This document shows positions 1 to 10,062 of a stretch of DNA of 64,000 nucleotides, piece by piece (position 1 is the stretch's first letter; each line of letters begins with the position of its first letter). The translations under genes and the position numbers were made by a program. The DNA is from an uncultured Pseudomonadota bacterium (GTDB lineage: Bacteria > Desulfobacterota > Desulfobulbia > Desulfobulbales > Desulfurivibrionaceae). The DNA lies in contig CALMMG010000001.1 in assembly GCA_937868185.1 (NCBI GenBank), forward strand, positions 1 to 64,000. Reading direction: 5' to 3'. The notes beneath the pieces were generated by a model. The model was not told the origin of the DNA, did no database searches, and saw only the letters and a program-made list of their open reading frames with translations.

Positions 1-1
1 C

Positions 2-979
2 AAGCCGCAGCGCATACTCTCCACCTTGGAGGGGATGCGGGAGGGCGTGACGAGCGTGGGTAACCATTTTTATCCCCCGCCTTCCTGGGGGCTTGGTCAC
101 ACCAGCGGCTTGGACGGCTTGCGCCAGACGGTGACTGCAGCCCTGGCCCGTCCCCCCGCCCTCACCAGCCTGCTGTTTACCGGGGCGGACATGGACCATC
201 TGGTCGTGATCGAAAAATCGTTTCGCGGCCTCACCGTATATGCCCTGGTCACCGCCGGAGTCAAAACCAACGCCATGCGCATGGCCAAGGACAGCGGCAA
301 CTTCTACGAGCCCGGCACCATCAATATACTATTGCTCACCAACGCCCGGTTGAGCGAACAGGCCATGAGCCGGGCGATCATCACCGCCACCGAGGCCAAG
401 AGCGCAGCCTTAACCGACCTGGACATCCGCAGCACCTACAGCCCAAACTATGCCGCCACGGGCACTGGCACCGATAACCTTCTGGTGGTGCAGGGCGAAG
501 GAATCGGGATCGACGGCGCTGGCGGACACACCAAAATGGGGGAACTCATTGCCAGTGCAGTGTATGATGGAGTACACCAGGCCATCGCCGGACAGAATAG
601 GATAACCGCCGGGCGTTCCATCTTTGCCCGGCTGGAGGAGCGGCGGATTCATCTTGCCTCGCTGCTGCCCCCCGAGCCCGAGGAATGCGCCATGAATCGT
701 CAGCACTTGGTTGCCGCCGTGGAGGATGCGCTCATGCAGCCGGAATATGCTGGATTTATGGCAGGCTCGCTGGCCATGAGCGATGCGGCCCAAGCGGGGC
801 TTGCCGATCCGCGGGGGCATGAATCCTGGGCTAAGGCAGTGGCTGCACGCCTGGCTGGCTGTACGGTTAAACCCTGGCAAGAGCGTTTCACCGAGAGCCA
901 GTTGCCACCGCTGGTGGCCAAAGCCTTGGAGGCGCTGGTCAACGGGATCTGCGCCAGGGAAAAAGGGAGGGCGGATTGA
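2..979 (+). CDS. cbiZ: Adenosylcobinamide amidohydrolase (CbiZ), 5' end truncated by window edge
   Basis: Open frame continues upstream of the listed ATG (KPQRILSTLEG...); NxxTATEAKSAAL..TGTGTDNLLVV and GHTKMGELIA motifs typical of CbiZ; adjacent to cobalamin genes. Confidence 0.8.
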   Translation, partial: KPQRILSTLEGMREGVTSVGNHFYPPPSWGLGHTSGLDGLRQTVTAALARPPALTSLLFTGADMDHLVVIEKSFRGLTVYALVTAGVKTNAMRMAKDSGNFYEPGTINILLLTNARLSEQAMSRAIITATEAKSAALTDLDIRSTYSPNYAATGTGTDNLLVVQGEGIGIDGAGGHTKMGELIASAVYDGVHQAIAGQNRITAGRSIFARLEERRIHLASLLPPEPEECAMNRQHLVAAVEDALMQPEYAGFMAGSLAMSDAAQAGLADPRGHESWAKAVAARLAGCTVKPWQERFTESQLPPLVAKALEALVNGICAREKGRAD

Positions 980-1800
980 AAACGGATTTAAGGGCACTGG
1001 AGCTGTATGCCACCGGGGTGGTTCGCGCCGGGCAATCAGACGGGAATGCCATGGCCGGAATCCGGCCCACGGTGTTATCTCTGACTTGGTTTACCTCTGC
1101 CGTTTTGAACGAAGGGCCGGTGCGGGCCCTATTCTGCTCGCTTCTCTTGCACGGGGTACTGCTGGTTGCCTGCCTAACCTGCTGGCATCTATGGCCCATG
1201 GAGCAAGCGCCCCCTTCGGTGATTTCCGTCTTTACCCTACAGCAGGAAGGCGAGCCGGAAACACCGGGTGTTGCGCGTTCTAGAAATGCGCCCACAGTTA
1301 AATATAGAAAAGCGCCTATTGCCCAAGAGAAGGGAGAGGTGAAACGTGAAATCACTCCTGCTCCCTTATCTTCCACGCCTCCGAGATCAGATGCTGGACT
1401 CGCCATGGCACCAGGGCCACCGATGCACGTCACTGCCAAACAAGGTGATGGTTTAGGCACCGCTGTGCCCAACGGCAATCCGGTCGCAGGGACTGGCGAA
1501 GGCTCGGCAACCGGCGAGGTCCTGGCCCATCCCCTCTACCAGGCTAATCCGCCGCCGCCTTACCCTCGGCTGGCTCGGAAACTTGGCCAGGAAGGAGTTG
1601 TCCTGCTTGAAGTGCTGGTCTCCGTTACCGGACTTGTGGATGATTTGTGGATTGCCGCGAGCAGTGGCCATGAACCCTTGGATGCCGCAGCCCTCGACGC
1701 GGTGCGTTTCTGGCGTTTTTCCGCGGGCCAGCGCAATGGGCAGCCAGTGGCCATGCGAGTTAGGGTGCCGGTGCGTTTCAGCCTGCGTACGGGGAGCTAA
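976..1800 (+). CDS. TonB family energy transducer
   Basis: N-terminal TM, Pro-rich middle, C-terminal NPPPPYPRLARKLGQEGVVLLEVLVSVTG...ALDAVRFWRFSAGQRNGQPVAMRVRVPVRFSL; overlaps cbiZ stop. Confidence 0.85.
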   Translation: MKTDLRALELYATGVVRAGQSDGNAMAGIRPTVLSLTWFTSAVLNEGPVRALFCSLLLHGVLLVACLTCWHLWPMEQAPPSVISVFTLQQEGEPETPGVARSRNAPTVKYRKAPIAQEKGEVKREITPAPLSSTPPRSDAGLAMAPGPPMHVTAKQGDGLGTAVPNGNPVAGTGEGSATGEVLAHPLYQANPPPPYPRLARKLGQEGVVLLEVLVSVTGLVDDLWIAASSGHEPLDAAALDAVRFWRFSAGQRNGQPVAMRVRVPVRFSLRTGS

Positions 1801-1805
1801 GAAAC

Positions 1806-3167
1806 GTGCAAGAATCTTTGAGGAAAACTGGGCGTGGCATCGTCCTGGCAGCCCCTTCCAGTGACAGCGGGAAGACCCTGGTGAGCTTGGGTCTGGGCGC
1901 GGCCCTGGTACGGAGTGGTGCATCGGTGCAGTATTTCAAGTGCGGCCCGGATTTCATTGATCCCACCCTGCACCGGCTGATAAGCGGCCGGGTGTCGCGC
2001 AACCTGGATTTGCAGATGTGCGGCCCATCCTTTGTGCAACAGAGCTATGCCCAACACTGCGATGCGGATTTCGTCATTGTCGAAGGGGTGATGGGACTCT
2101 TTGACGGCGGAGAAGCGAGTACTTCGGCCCTGGCCAGGACCCTTGCGCTGCCGGTGGTACTGGTGGTGGACGCTTCCGCTTGCGCCGAGAGCATCGCTGC
2201 CCTGGTGCATGGCTTTGAGTCCTTTGACCCGCAGGTCACCATTGCCGGAGTCATTTTCAACCGGGTTGGCAGCGACAACCATTACCGGCTGCTTGCCCGG
2301 GCAGTGCAAGAGCATTGCCGGGCCGAGGTGTTGGGCGGGATTCCCCGGCATGACGATTTTATGATTTCCGGACGTCATCTCGGTCTCCACATGGACCATG
2401 ACGAACCGCTTTCGCCAGAAAGGATCGACCGAATCGCCGAGGTCATGGCCCAACATATCGATCTTGCGCTAATGCAGGAGAAGGCAGCGGTCCTGCCCGA
2501 GATTTCCGGGTTAGCGGGGGTACGCAAAACAGCGCCGTGCGTCCGCCTCGGCATTGCCAAGGATGCGGCCTTTTGTTTTTATTATGAAGATAACCTTGAC
2601 CTTCTGCGGGCGGCCGGCGCGGAGTTGATTCCGTTCAGCCCGTTGACCGACACGAAGTTGCCGACCGATCTGGACGGGTTGTACCTGGGCGGCGGCTATC
2701 CGGAACTCCATGCGGCGGCCCTGGCGACCAACCGTTCCCTCCGGGCAGAGATTTGCGCTCTGGCCAAGGCGGGACTGCCAATCTATGGCGAATGCGGCGG
2801 CTTCATGTATCTGTGTGAGGCGCTGGTTACGGCAGAGGGCGCGGAATATCCCATGGTCGGCGTATTTCCGATAAAATCCCGGATGCAAAAACGGCTGGTG
2901 CGGCTCGGCTACCGCACGGCAAAGGTTACGAAAAACACCCTCTGGCCCGAAGGTGTAAGCCTTGGAGGCCATGAGTTTCACTATTCGGAGACAGATTCCA
3001 TGCCTGATTGGATTGAGAGGGTGTATCGCCTCGATGACGGCCGTCTTGAAGGCTTTTGCCTGGGAAATACCCTGGCCGGCTACATGCATCTGCATCTGGG
3101 GGGCACCCCCGAAGCAGCCTCCCATCTCGTCGAGTTTTGCCGCAGGCAACGCCGGGAGGCAGAGTGA
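1806..3167 (+). CDS. cbiA: Cobyrinate a,c-diamide synthase (CbiA/CobB, glutamine amidotransferase)
   Basis: P-loop-like SDSGKTLVSLGLGAAL, KCGPDFIDPTLH, GLYLGGGYPELHA, GECGGFMYL. Confidence 0.93.
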   Translation: MQESLRKTGRGIVLAAPSSDSGKTLVSLGLGAALVRSGASVQYFKCGPDFIDPTLHRLISGRVSRNLDLQMCGPSFVQQSYAQHCDADFVIVEGVMGLFDGGEASTSALARTLALPVVLVVDASACAESIAALVHGFESFDPQVTIAGVIFNRVGSDNHYRLLARAVQEHCRAEVLGGIPRHDDFMISGRHLGLHMDHDEPLSPERIDRIAEVMAQHIDLALMQEKAAVLPEISGLAGVRKTAPCVRLGIAKDAAFCFYYEDNLDLLRAAGAELIPFSPLTDTKLPTDLDGLYLGGGYPELHAAALATNRSLRAEICALAKAGLPIYGECGGFMYLCEALVTAEGAEYPMVGVFPIKSRMQKRLVRLGYRTAKVTKNTLWPEGVSLGGHEFHYSETDSMPDWIERVYRLDDGRLEGFCLGNTLAGYMHLHLGGTPEAASHLVEFCRRQRREAE

Positions 3168-4069
3168 TACAAAGAAACGGTATTTTTTTTCTCATCCTCC
3201 TTGTCTTCATGATTTTTCCGGGACTGAGCACTGCGGCCACGGTGGTGGATCAGGCCGGCCGTACGATCTCGATCCCCGATGCGCCAAGGCGCATCGTTGC
3301 CCTCGCTCCCAGCCTGGCCGAGATCGTCTTTGATCTGGACCAGGGGGCTAGGCTGGTGGGGGTTACCCAATTCAGCGACTTTCCGGCCGAGGCCAAGAGT
3401 CTCCCCAAGGTCGGATCCTATGTAAGGTTGGACCTTGAACGGATCGTGGCCCTGCAGCCGGATCTCTGCCTCGGTATCCGGGACGGCAACCCCAAGCATC
3501 AGGTGGAGAAAATCGAAGCTGCCGGGATTCCGGTTTACATCATCGACCCGCGCGACATCAAGGGAATCATGGAGGCCATCCGGGGGGTGGGCGGAGTACT
3601 CGGCGTCCCAGCAAGGGCCGAAACACTCGTTGCCGAGATGTCCGACCGCATCGAGAAAGTGCGCCGGCAGGTGGCTACAACCCACTCCCGGCCACGGGTC
3701 TTTTTTCAGCTCTACTCCCCTCCCATCGTCACCGCCGGCAGCAGAACCTTTATCCACGAATTGATCACCATCGCCGGCGGCGTCAATCTGGGGGCCGGGG
3801 CGGTTGATTACCCACGCTTCAGCTGGGAAAAGGTGTTGTCCCTTGATCCGGAGGTGGTGGTGGTCACCGCCATGGGTAATAAGCAGAAGCCGGAGCAGCT
3901 TAAAGCGCAGTGGCAGCAGTGGACGCAGCTTTCCGCGGTGCGTTCAGGCCGCGTGCATGTGGTGAACGACAACTTCTTCGACCGGCCGACCCCGCGTCTC
4001 ATCCAGGGGCTGGAGATACTGCTCCCCATCCTCCATCCCGAGTTGTTCGGAGCCGGACATGTTCAATAA
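3164..4069 (+). CDS. btuF: Cobalamin/corrinoid ABC transporter substrate-binding protein (BtuF-like); start likely GTG 3164
   Basis: Signal peptide VIQRNGIFFLILLVFMIFPGLSTAA after GTG overlapping the cbiA stop; RIVALAPSLAEIVFDL periplasmic binding protein pattern. Confidence 0.85.
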   Translation: MIQRNGIFFLILLVFMIFPGLSTAATVVDQAGRTISIPDAPRRIVALAPSLAEIVFDLDQGARLVGVTQFSDFPAEAKSLPKVGSYVRLDLERIVALQPDLCLGIRDGNPKHQVEKIEAAGIPVYIIDPRDIKGIMEAIRGVGGVLGVPARAETLVAEMSDRIEKVRRQVATTHSRPRVFFQLYSPPIVTAGSRTFIHELITIAGGVNLGAGAVDYPRFSWEKVLSLDPEVVVVTAMGNKQKPEQLKAQWQQWTQLSAVRSGRVHVVNDNFFDRPTPRLIQGLEILLPILHPELFGAGHVQ

Positions 4070-5069
4070 CCTTCGTTTGGGCGTTCGCCTGACCCTGGTG
4101 ACCATCGTGCTGGCCGGGCTGCTTGCGGCCAGCTTCTTGCTCGGCATGGCCATTGGCCCTTCCGGCAACGGGATTTCCCAGCTGCTGGCCGCGATTTTCG
4201 GCAGCGGCGATCCGCAGTCGGTCTTCAGTGTCATTGTCTGGAAGATTCGGTTGCCCAGGGTTATCCTGGCCGCCGCAGTGGGTTCCACCCTTTCCTTGGG
4301 TGGGCTGGTATTTCAGGCCTTGCTCCGTAATCCGCTGGCCGAGCCGTACATCCTCGGGATCTCGGGCGGTTCGGCGGTGGGGGCAATCGGCGGCATGCTG
4401 CTGGGTTTTTCCCCCTTTCCCGGCATGGCCCTGGCAGCCTTTGCGGGTAGCCTCCTGATTCTTGTCCTGGTGGTCGGCCTGGTCTCCGGCAACACCACCA
4501 TTGGCCGGGATTCCCTGCTTCTGGGCGGGGTGATGATGAATGCCTTTTGCGGGGCGATCATCATGTTTCTCATTTCTATTACCCAGACTTCGGAGGTGCA
4601 CCAGATTCTTTTCTGGCTCATGGGCGACCTTTCCATGTCCGGTCTCGACCGGTTGCCGATACTGCTTATTCTATTGCCTTGTTTTGCCACTGTTTTCGCG
4701 CTGGCTCGCCCCTTGAATTTGCTGCTGGCCGGTAGGGAGTCCGCAGCCAGCCTGGGGGTCAACGTGCGACGGCTCACCTTGCTGCTGTTGCTGGTCACCA
4801 CCTGCATGGTCAGTTTGGTGGTGTGCCAATCCGGGTTGATCGGTTTTGTCGGTCTGGTCATCCCCCATGTCCTTCGGTTGCTGCTGGGGCCGGACCACCG
4901 GCTGCTCGTGCCAGCCTGCATCCTGGGCGGCGCTTCCTACCTGATCCTCTGCGATCTCCTGGCTCGCACCATTCCTGCCTCGGGTGAAATGCCGGTGGGT
5001 ATTGTCACGGCCCTCATCGGAGCGCCGCTTTTCATCGCATTGCTGTGGAGGTCACGACGATGCCGGTAA
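4059..5069 (+). CDS. btuC: FecCD/BtuC-type ABC transporter permease
   Basis: Polytopic; RLPRVILAAAVGSTLSLGGLVFQALLRNPLAEPYILGISGGSAVGA, GFVGLVIPHVLRLLLGPDHR. Confidence 0.92.
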   Translation: MFNNLRLGVRLTLVTIVLAGLLAASFLLGMAIGPSGNGISQLLAAIFGSGDPQSVFSVIVWKIRLPRVILAAAVGSTLSLGGLVFQALLRNPLAEPYILGISGGSAVGAIGGMLLGFSPFPGMALAAFAGSLLILVLVVGLVSGNTTIGRDSLLLGGVMMNAFCGAIIMFLISITQTSEVHQILFWLMGDLSMSGLDRLPILLILLPCFATVFALARPLNLLLAGRESAASLGVNVRRLTLLLLLVTTCMVSLVVCQSGLIGFVGLVIPHVLRLLLGPDHRLLVPACILGGASYLILCDLLARTIPASGEMPVGIVTALIGAPLFIALLWRSRRCR

Positions 5070-5857
5070 TTTCTGTCGAAGGACTTGATCTCTGTTACGG
5101 CAAGAGGCAGGTGCTGCAAAATATTACCATGCAGGTGCACCGCGGGGAGTTCTATCTTATAATCGGGCCAAACGGCAGCGGCAAAACCAGCCTGCTCAAG
5201 GGGCTGGCCAATCTTCTTCCCCTTGCCCAAGGGAGGATAGAGATCCTTGGTCGGCCATTGCCCGATTACACCAGGCGGCAATTAGCACGCAAGCTTGCCA
5301 TGGTGCCCCAGCAAATTTCCCTGGATTTCCCATTTAGCGTGGCGGAAACTGTTCTCATGGGACGGGCTCCGCATCTTGGCCTCATGGGGATTGAAGGGGC
5401 GGCAGACCACGCCTTTGCCCGAGAGGCCATGCATTTTACCGACGTGGCCCATTTGGCCGACCGGCCTCTTGATCAGTTGAGCGGCGGCGAGAGGCAGCGG
5501 GTGATCATTGCCCGGGCGCTCTGCCAGCAGCCGGAGATCATTCTGCTCGATGAGCCGACCGCCTCTTTGGACCCGGCCCACCAGATCCAGATCATGGATC
5601 TCATGGAACGATTCCGCGTTGAAAAAGGGACCACGGTCATCATGGTTTCACACGATCTCAATTTGGCATCACTCTACGGTGACCGGTTGCTCCTGCTGCA
5701 CAAAGGCAGAACGGAAATGGTGGGTTCGCCGGTTGAGGTGCTCACTGCCGATCGTCTCAACGCCTGCTATGGCTGTACCATGTTGGTCGAAAATGATTCC
5801 CTCAGGGGAATGCCCCGGGTCACGCCAGTTCCGCACAAATATAGTCAGTTATTGTAA
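5060..5857 (+). CDS. btuD: ABC transporter ATP-binding protein (BtuD/FepC type)
   Basis: Walker A GPNGSGKTS, signature LSGGERQRVIIARAL, Walker B ILLDEPTASLD; ORF opens at 5045, ATG 5060 likely. Confidence 0.92.
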   Translation: MPVISVEGLDLCYGKRQVLQNITMQVHRGEFYLIIGPNGSGKTSLLKGLANLLPLAQGRIEILGRPLPDYTRRQLARKLAMVPQQISLDFPFSVAETVLMGRAPHLGLMGIEGAADHAFAREAMHFTDVAHLADRPLDQLSGGERQRVIIARALCQQPEIILLDEPTASLDPAHQIQIMDLMERFRVEKGTTVIMVSHDLNLASLYGDRLLLLHKGRTEMVGSPVEVLTADRLNACYGCTMLVENDSLRGMPRVTPVPHKYSQLL

Positions 5858-6065
5858 ACAAGCACCACTCCCCCGCTCCACTCGATTTAATTCTGCCCCG
5901 TTACCGCACTTCGCAAACTGTTTGAAATTGCTACAAATCTGAATTTTGATCAGTAGGAAATATTTTTATTTTTTCAGCTCGCTATTTAATCCCTATTCAT
6001 TAATATATTAAAAAATACAGATAGGCAAAACTACCTACAAAAACATCTCGACCAGAGAGGATCCC

Positions 6066-7802
6066 ATGCAGCTCAGTTTACGCAACCGATTCCTTATCCC
6101 GACCACCTTTATCCTTGTCCTGTGCATGGGGACCATCAGCGCAGTCTCCTATTTTAAATCTGCGTCCGCCTTGAAAGAATCCATCTCTCAGCAGACTTCG
6201 CAGGTCTCCAACTCTGTGGCCCAACAGATTAGCTTCTGGCTACAGGAACGGAAACTCGACATCAGCGGCAACAGCGCAGATTCTCTGTTTTCCTCGCTTT
6301 TCCTCACTGGGGGTGCCGACGGCAACGCTTCCCATCGTGCAAACGTCAGACTTACCGAACTGCAGCAACGATCGAAATTTTACGAATTCATTGCCATCGC
6401 CGACCAAAGCGGCGCTGTTCTCGCCTCTTCTCTTCCCGAGCATGTGGGCGCCATGAATGTCGCCGACCGTACCTATTTTAAAGATTCACTGGCAGGCAAA
6501 GAGTCCGTCTCCGAAGTAATTCTCAGCAAAGGATCGGGAAACCCTGTTTTTGTCATCTCAGCTCCCATCAAAGCCAATGGCAAGGTTTCCGGAGTTCTTC
6601 TGGGTGTGGTCGATCTTACGCGCTGCAATGCCAGTTTTGTCGATCCGGTAAAGGTAGGCACCTCGGGCTATGCGTACCTCATCGATTCGACCGGAAAGAT
6701 TATTGCCTATCCGGACAAGGCTAAAATTCTCAAACTCGACTTAAGCCAATTTGACTTTGGCCGTGAAATGCTGGCACAGCACCAAGGACTCATTCATTAT
6801 ACCTTCAAGGACATTCCCAAACTGGTCGGGTTTCAAACCATCCCGGAGACCGGCTGGATTGCGGCCGCCACTGCCACCGACGCAGAGATGTATGCCCCGG
6901 TCAAACGGCTGGGCATAATCAATCTCGGTATCCTGATCGTCAGCACAGCCATAACTGCAGGCCTTGTTTTTCTGATTGTCCGCTCCCTGGTTACCCCCCT
7001 GCATAATATCAGCACCGGATTAAGCGAGGGCGCGGCACAGGTCGCTTCCGCCTCAAGCGAGGTTTCCGCCACAAGCCAAACCCTGGCGGAAGGTGCCTCG
7101 GAACAGGCCGCTGCCCTGGAAGAAACCTCCGCCACCATGGAAGAAATCACTGCCATGGTGAAACAAGGCGCAGAGTTCACCAGAACCGCAGACGAACATG
7201 TTGGCAAGGCCGACAGGCTCATCGACGACGCCGGTTCCGCCATGGAACATCTCACCAGGTCCATGGCGGAAATATCCCAGTCCAGCGAACAAATTTCACG
7301 TATTATCAAAACCATCGACGAAATCGCCTTTCAGACCAATCTGCTGGCCCTAAACGCCGCAGTAGAGGCGGCTCGCGCCGGTGAGGCAGGCGCCGGTTTT
7401 GCGGTGGTAGCCGATGAAGTTCGCAACCTGGCCCAAAGGTCTGCGGCGGCGGCCAGGAATACCACCGATCTCATTGAGGCAACCGTTACCCGCGTCCGGG
7501 CAGGATCAGAGGTTGTTGCGCACACCAGTAACGTTTTTAAAGAAGCTGCGGCCAGCGTGGTAGAGGTCAGCGGATTGATCAGGCATATCCGTAAGGCAAC
7601 GGAAGAACAGGCCTCGGGAATCGTCCAGATCAACAAAGCCATCTCGGAGTTGGATGTGGTGACTCAGCAGAACGCGGCCACTTCCGAGGAATCGGCAGCC
7701 GCGTCCGAGGAGCTCAACGCCCAATCCCTTCAAATGAAAGAATTTGTCGAGGACATGGAGCGGCTGATCACCGGCGCTTCTCATCCAGACTGCCAGGCAT
7801 AA
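6066..7802 (+). CDS. Methyl-accepting chemotaxis protein with Cache-type sensor
   Basis: Two TMs, HAMP-like segment, signalling tip [41 protein letters not shown]. Confidence 0.95.
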   Translation: MQLSLRNRFLIPTTFILVLCMGTISAVSYFKSASALKESISQQTSQVSNSVAQQISFWLQERKLDISGNSADSLFSSLFLTGGADGNASHRANVRLTELQQRSKFYEFIAIADQSGAVLASSLPEHVGAMNVADRTYFKDSLAGKESVSEVILSKGSGNPVFVISAPIKANGKVSGVLLGVVDLTRCNASFVDPVKVGTSGYAYLIDSTGKIIAYPDKAKILKLDLSQFDFGREMLAQHQGLIHYTFKDIPKLVGFQTIPETGWIAAATATDAEMYAPVKRLGIINLGILIVSTAITAGLVFLIVRSLVTPLHNISTGLSEGAAQVASASSEVSATSQTLAEGASEQAAALEETSATMEEITAMVKQGAEFTRTADEHVGKADRLIDDAGSAMEHLTRSMAEISQSSEQISRIIKTIDEIAFQTNLLALNAAVEAARAGEAGAGFAVVADEVRNLAQRSAAAARNTTDLIEATVTRVRAGSEVVAHTSNVFKEAAASVVEVSGLIRHIRKATEEQASGIVQINKAISELDVVTQQNAATSEESAAASEELNAQSLQMKEFVEDMERLITGASHPDCQA

Positions 7803-7829
7803 TCCTGGCCCGCTCCCCTTCCGTACTCC

Positions 7830-7862
7830 GCGCACTTTCACCAGTATCCTTTGAAAGTGCGC
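7830..7862 (+). terminator. Perfect 10-bp inverted repeat GCGCACTTTC-N13-GAAAGTGCGC downstream of MCP gene (possible terminator or mRNA 3' stem)
   Basis: Arms read directly from sequence; no immediate U-run (a T-rich stretch follows about 15 nt later). Confidence 0.5.
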
Positions 7863-7991
7863 TGAGCCACCTTCTCCGCTTTTTCTTTCCATCTTGACTT
7901 TTTCTGGCAAAATTCTCACCTTTCGCCTACATTCGGATGTGTGCATTGGCCACGCCGTTCAAGGCGCCGTCAGAAATACCGGAGAAATTAC

Positions 7992-8570
7992 ATGGAAACA
8001 TTCGATCAACTTCTTGAAAAATCGACAAAAATACATGGCCACATCTGTGCAGGCCAGGTCATCGGGGTACGCATGTCCATGATCGGTCTGCGGGAGATCG
8101 GTATCGACGATCCTAAGGTCCAGCGCAAAGAGTTCTATGTGCTAGTGGAGATCGACCGCTGCGCCACCGACGCCATTCAAACCGTCACCGGCTGTTCCCT
8201 GGGTAAACGCTCCCTCAAGTGGCTCGATTACGGGATCATGGCCGCGACCTTTGTCAATCTCAAGACCGGTAAGGCCGTGCGGATCACCGCTCTTGAAGAA
8301 TCACGGGAGACCTCCAAGAAATACTGCCCGGAAATTGGCGACAAGTACAAACAGCAGTTGGAGGCCTACCGGATTATGCCCGAGGCGGAGCTGTTCAAGG
8401 TGCAACCGGTATCGATCACCGTGCCGGAAGAGGATATGCCGGGCCGTCCTAAGCGGCGAGTGCAATGCGAGCGTTGCGGAGACTGGGTGCAGGACTGCCG
8501 CGAGGTAATGCAGGAGGGAAAACCCTTATGCAAGCCCTGTGCGTTGGGCCGCTATTACGAAATCATCTGA
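7992..8570 (+). CDS. FmdE family protein with C-terminal zinc-ribbon
   Basis: HGHICAGQVIGVRMS..., CATDAIQTVTGCSLGKRSLKW, C-terminal CERCGDWVQDC..CKPCA; ATG at 7992. Confidence 0.85.
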   Translation: METFDQLLEKSTKIHGHICAGQVIGVRMSMIGLREIGIDDPKVQRKEFYVLVEIDRCATDAIQTVTGCSLGKRSLKWLDYGIMAATFVNLKTGKAVRITALEESRETSKKYCPEIGDKYKQQLEAYRIMPEAELFKVQPVSITVPEEDMPGRPKRRVQCERCGDWVQDCREVMQEGKPLCKPCALGRYYEII

Positions 8571-8595
8571 GCCTGTTTGGGCTTTTGGAGCACGC

Positions 8596-9621
8596 ATGAC
8601 AAAAATTATCCCGGTTGAGCAGGCCGTCGGCATGGTACTGCCCCACGACATCACGGAGATCCGCACCGAAGAATTTAAAGGGCGTGCTTTCAGAAAAGGG
8701 CACATCATCAAGGCGGAGGATATCGAACGCTTGAAACGCCTTGGCAAGGATAACATCTATGTGCTGGAACTGGGCGAAAACGATATCCATGAAAACGAGG
8801 CGGCTGAGCTGATGGCTGGTGCCTTGGCCGGCTCTGGCACCTCTGTGTCCGGGGAGCCGGTGGAAGGCAAACTCAACATCGTTGCCACCCATGACGGATT
8901 GCTCAAGATTGAGGTAGAGGCATTGTACCGGTTCAATCTTCTGGGTGAGGTCATGTGTGCCACCCTGCACAGCAATACCCCCGTCAAAAAAGGCGAACAG
9001 CTAGGCGGAACCAGGCTCATCCCTTTGGTTTCCAAAAGAGGGGTGGTGAACGAGGCCGTTGAGATCGCCAAAAAAGTCGGAGGGATTCTTAAGGTTGCCC
9101 AGTTGAAAAAGGCCAAGGCCGGGCTGATCATCACCGGCAACGAGGTTTTTCATGGCAGGATCAAGGATGCCTTTGAACCGGTCCTGCGAAAAAAGCTGGA
9201 AAGGCTCGGCTCGGAAGTGGTTGCGGTGCGCTTCGCCCCGGACAATATCGAGACCATTGCCGCGGAGATCAAAGCCTGTCTCGACGCGGGGGCGGATCTC
9301 ATTGTCACCAGTGGCGGCATGTCCGTGGACCCCGATGACGTGACTCGGCAGGGCATTGCCTTGGCCGGCGCCAAGGAGATTGTCTACGGTACTCCGGTAC
9401 TGCCTGGGGCCATGTTTTTGGTAGGCTATATTGGAAAGGTGCCGGTATTGGGTCTGCCTGCCTGCGGCATGTTCCACAAAATCACGGTTTTTGACCTGAT
9501 CTTACCCCGAGTGTTGTGTGGGGAGAAAATCACCCGGCATGACATGGCCCTTTTGGGACATGGAGGCCTGTGCCGACAGTGCAAGAGTTGCACCTATCCC
9601 ATCTGCGGGTTTGGCAAGTAA
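8596..9621 (+). CDS. Molybdopterin-binding (MoeA/CinA-like) protein
   Basis: ITGNEVFHGRIKDAF..., DLIVTSGGMSVDPDDVTRQ, VLPGAMFLVGYIGKVPVLGLPACGMF; ATG at 8596. Confidence 0.82.
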   Translation: MTKIIPVEQAVGMVLPHDITEIRTEEFKGRAFRKGHIIKAEDIERLKRLGKDNIYVLELGENDIHENEAAELMAGALAGSGTSVSGEPVEGKLNIVATHDGLLKIEVEALYRFNLLGEVMCATLHSNTPVKKGEQLGGTRLIPLVSKRGVVNEAVEIAKKVGGILKVAQLKKAKAGLIITGNEVFHGRIKDAFEPVLRKKLERLGSEVVAVRFAPDNIETIAAEIKACLDAGADLIVTSGGMSVDPDDVTRQGIALAGAKEIVYGTPVLPGAMFLVGYIGKVPVLGLPACGMFHKITVFDLILPRVLCGEKITRHDMALLGHGGLCRQCKSCTYPICGFGK

Positions 9622-9624
9622 CGC

Positions 9625-10038
9625 TTACTCCGAAACCTTACCGCGCATGGCCTTCACCTTGCCCCGCAGTTCCTTGCCTTCCAGACGCCTTTCTTTGGCG
9701 CCACGGGAGGGCTTGGTGGGTCTGCGTTTCCGCTCCTGCTTGACCGCCCCTCTGATGAGTTCCCCTAAACGTTCCAAGGCGTCGGCCCGGTTCTTTTCCA
9801 GGCTGCGAAACTGTTGTGCCTTGATGATGATCTCACCGTCTTTGGTAAGGCGCTGATCGCTCAAAGCCAACAGCCTCTCCTTATAAAAATCAGGCAGCGA
9901 AGAGGAGCGGATATCAAAACGCAAGTGTGCGGCAGAAGAGACCTTGTTTACGTTTTGCCCCCCCGCCCCCTGGGCCCTGATGGCGGTCAGCTCAATCTCG
10001 TTGTCCGGGATCATGACATTGTTTGAGATGTGCAGCAT
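9625..10038 (-). CDS. arfB: Alternative ribosome-rescue peptidyl-tRNA hydrolase ArfB
   Basis: [25 protein letters not shown] motif; basic C-terminal tail. Confidence 0.93.
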   Translation of the reverse strand: MLHISNNVMIPDNEIELTAIRAQGAGGQNVNKVSSAAHLRFDIRSSSLPDFYKERLLALSDQRLTKDGEIIIKAQQFRSLEKNRADALERLGELIRGAVKQERKRRPTKPSRGAKERRLEGKELRGKVKAMRGKVSE

Positions 10039-10062
10039 TATTTCGTCCCTGCGCAGGCTGTC

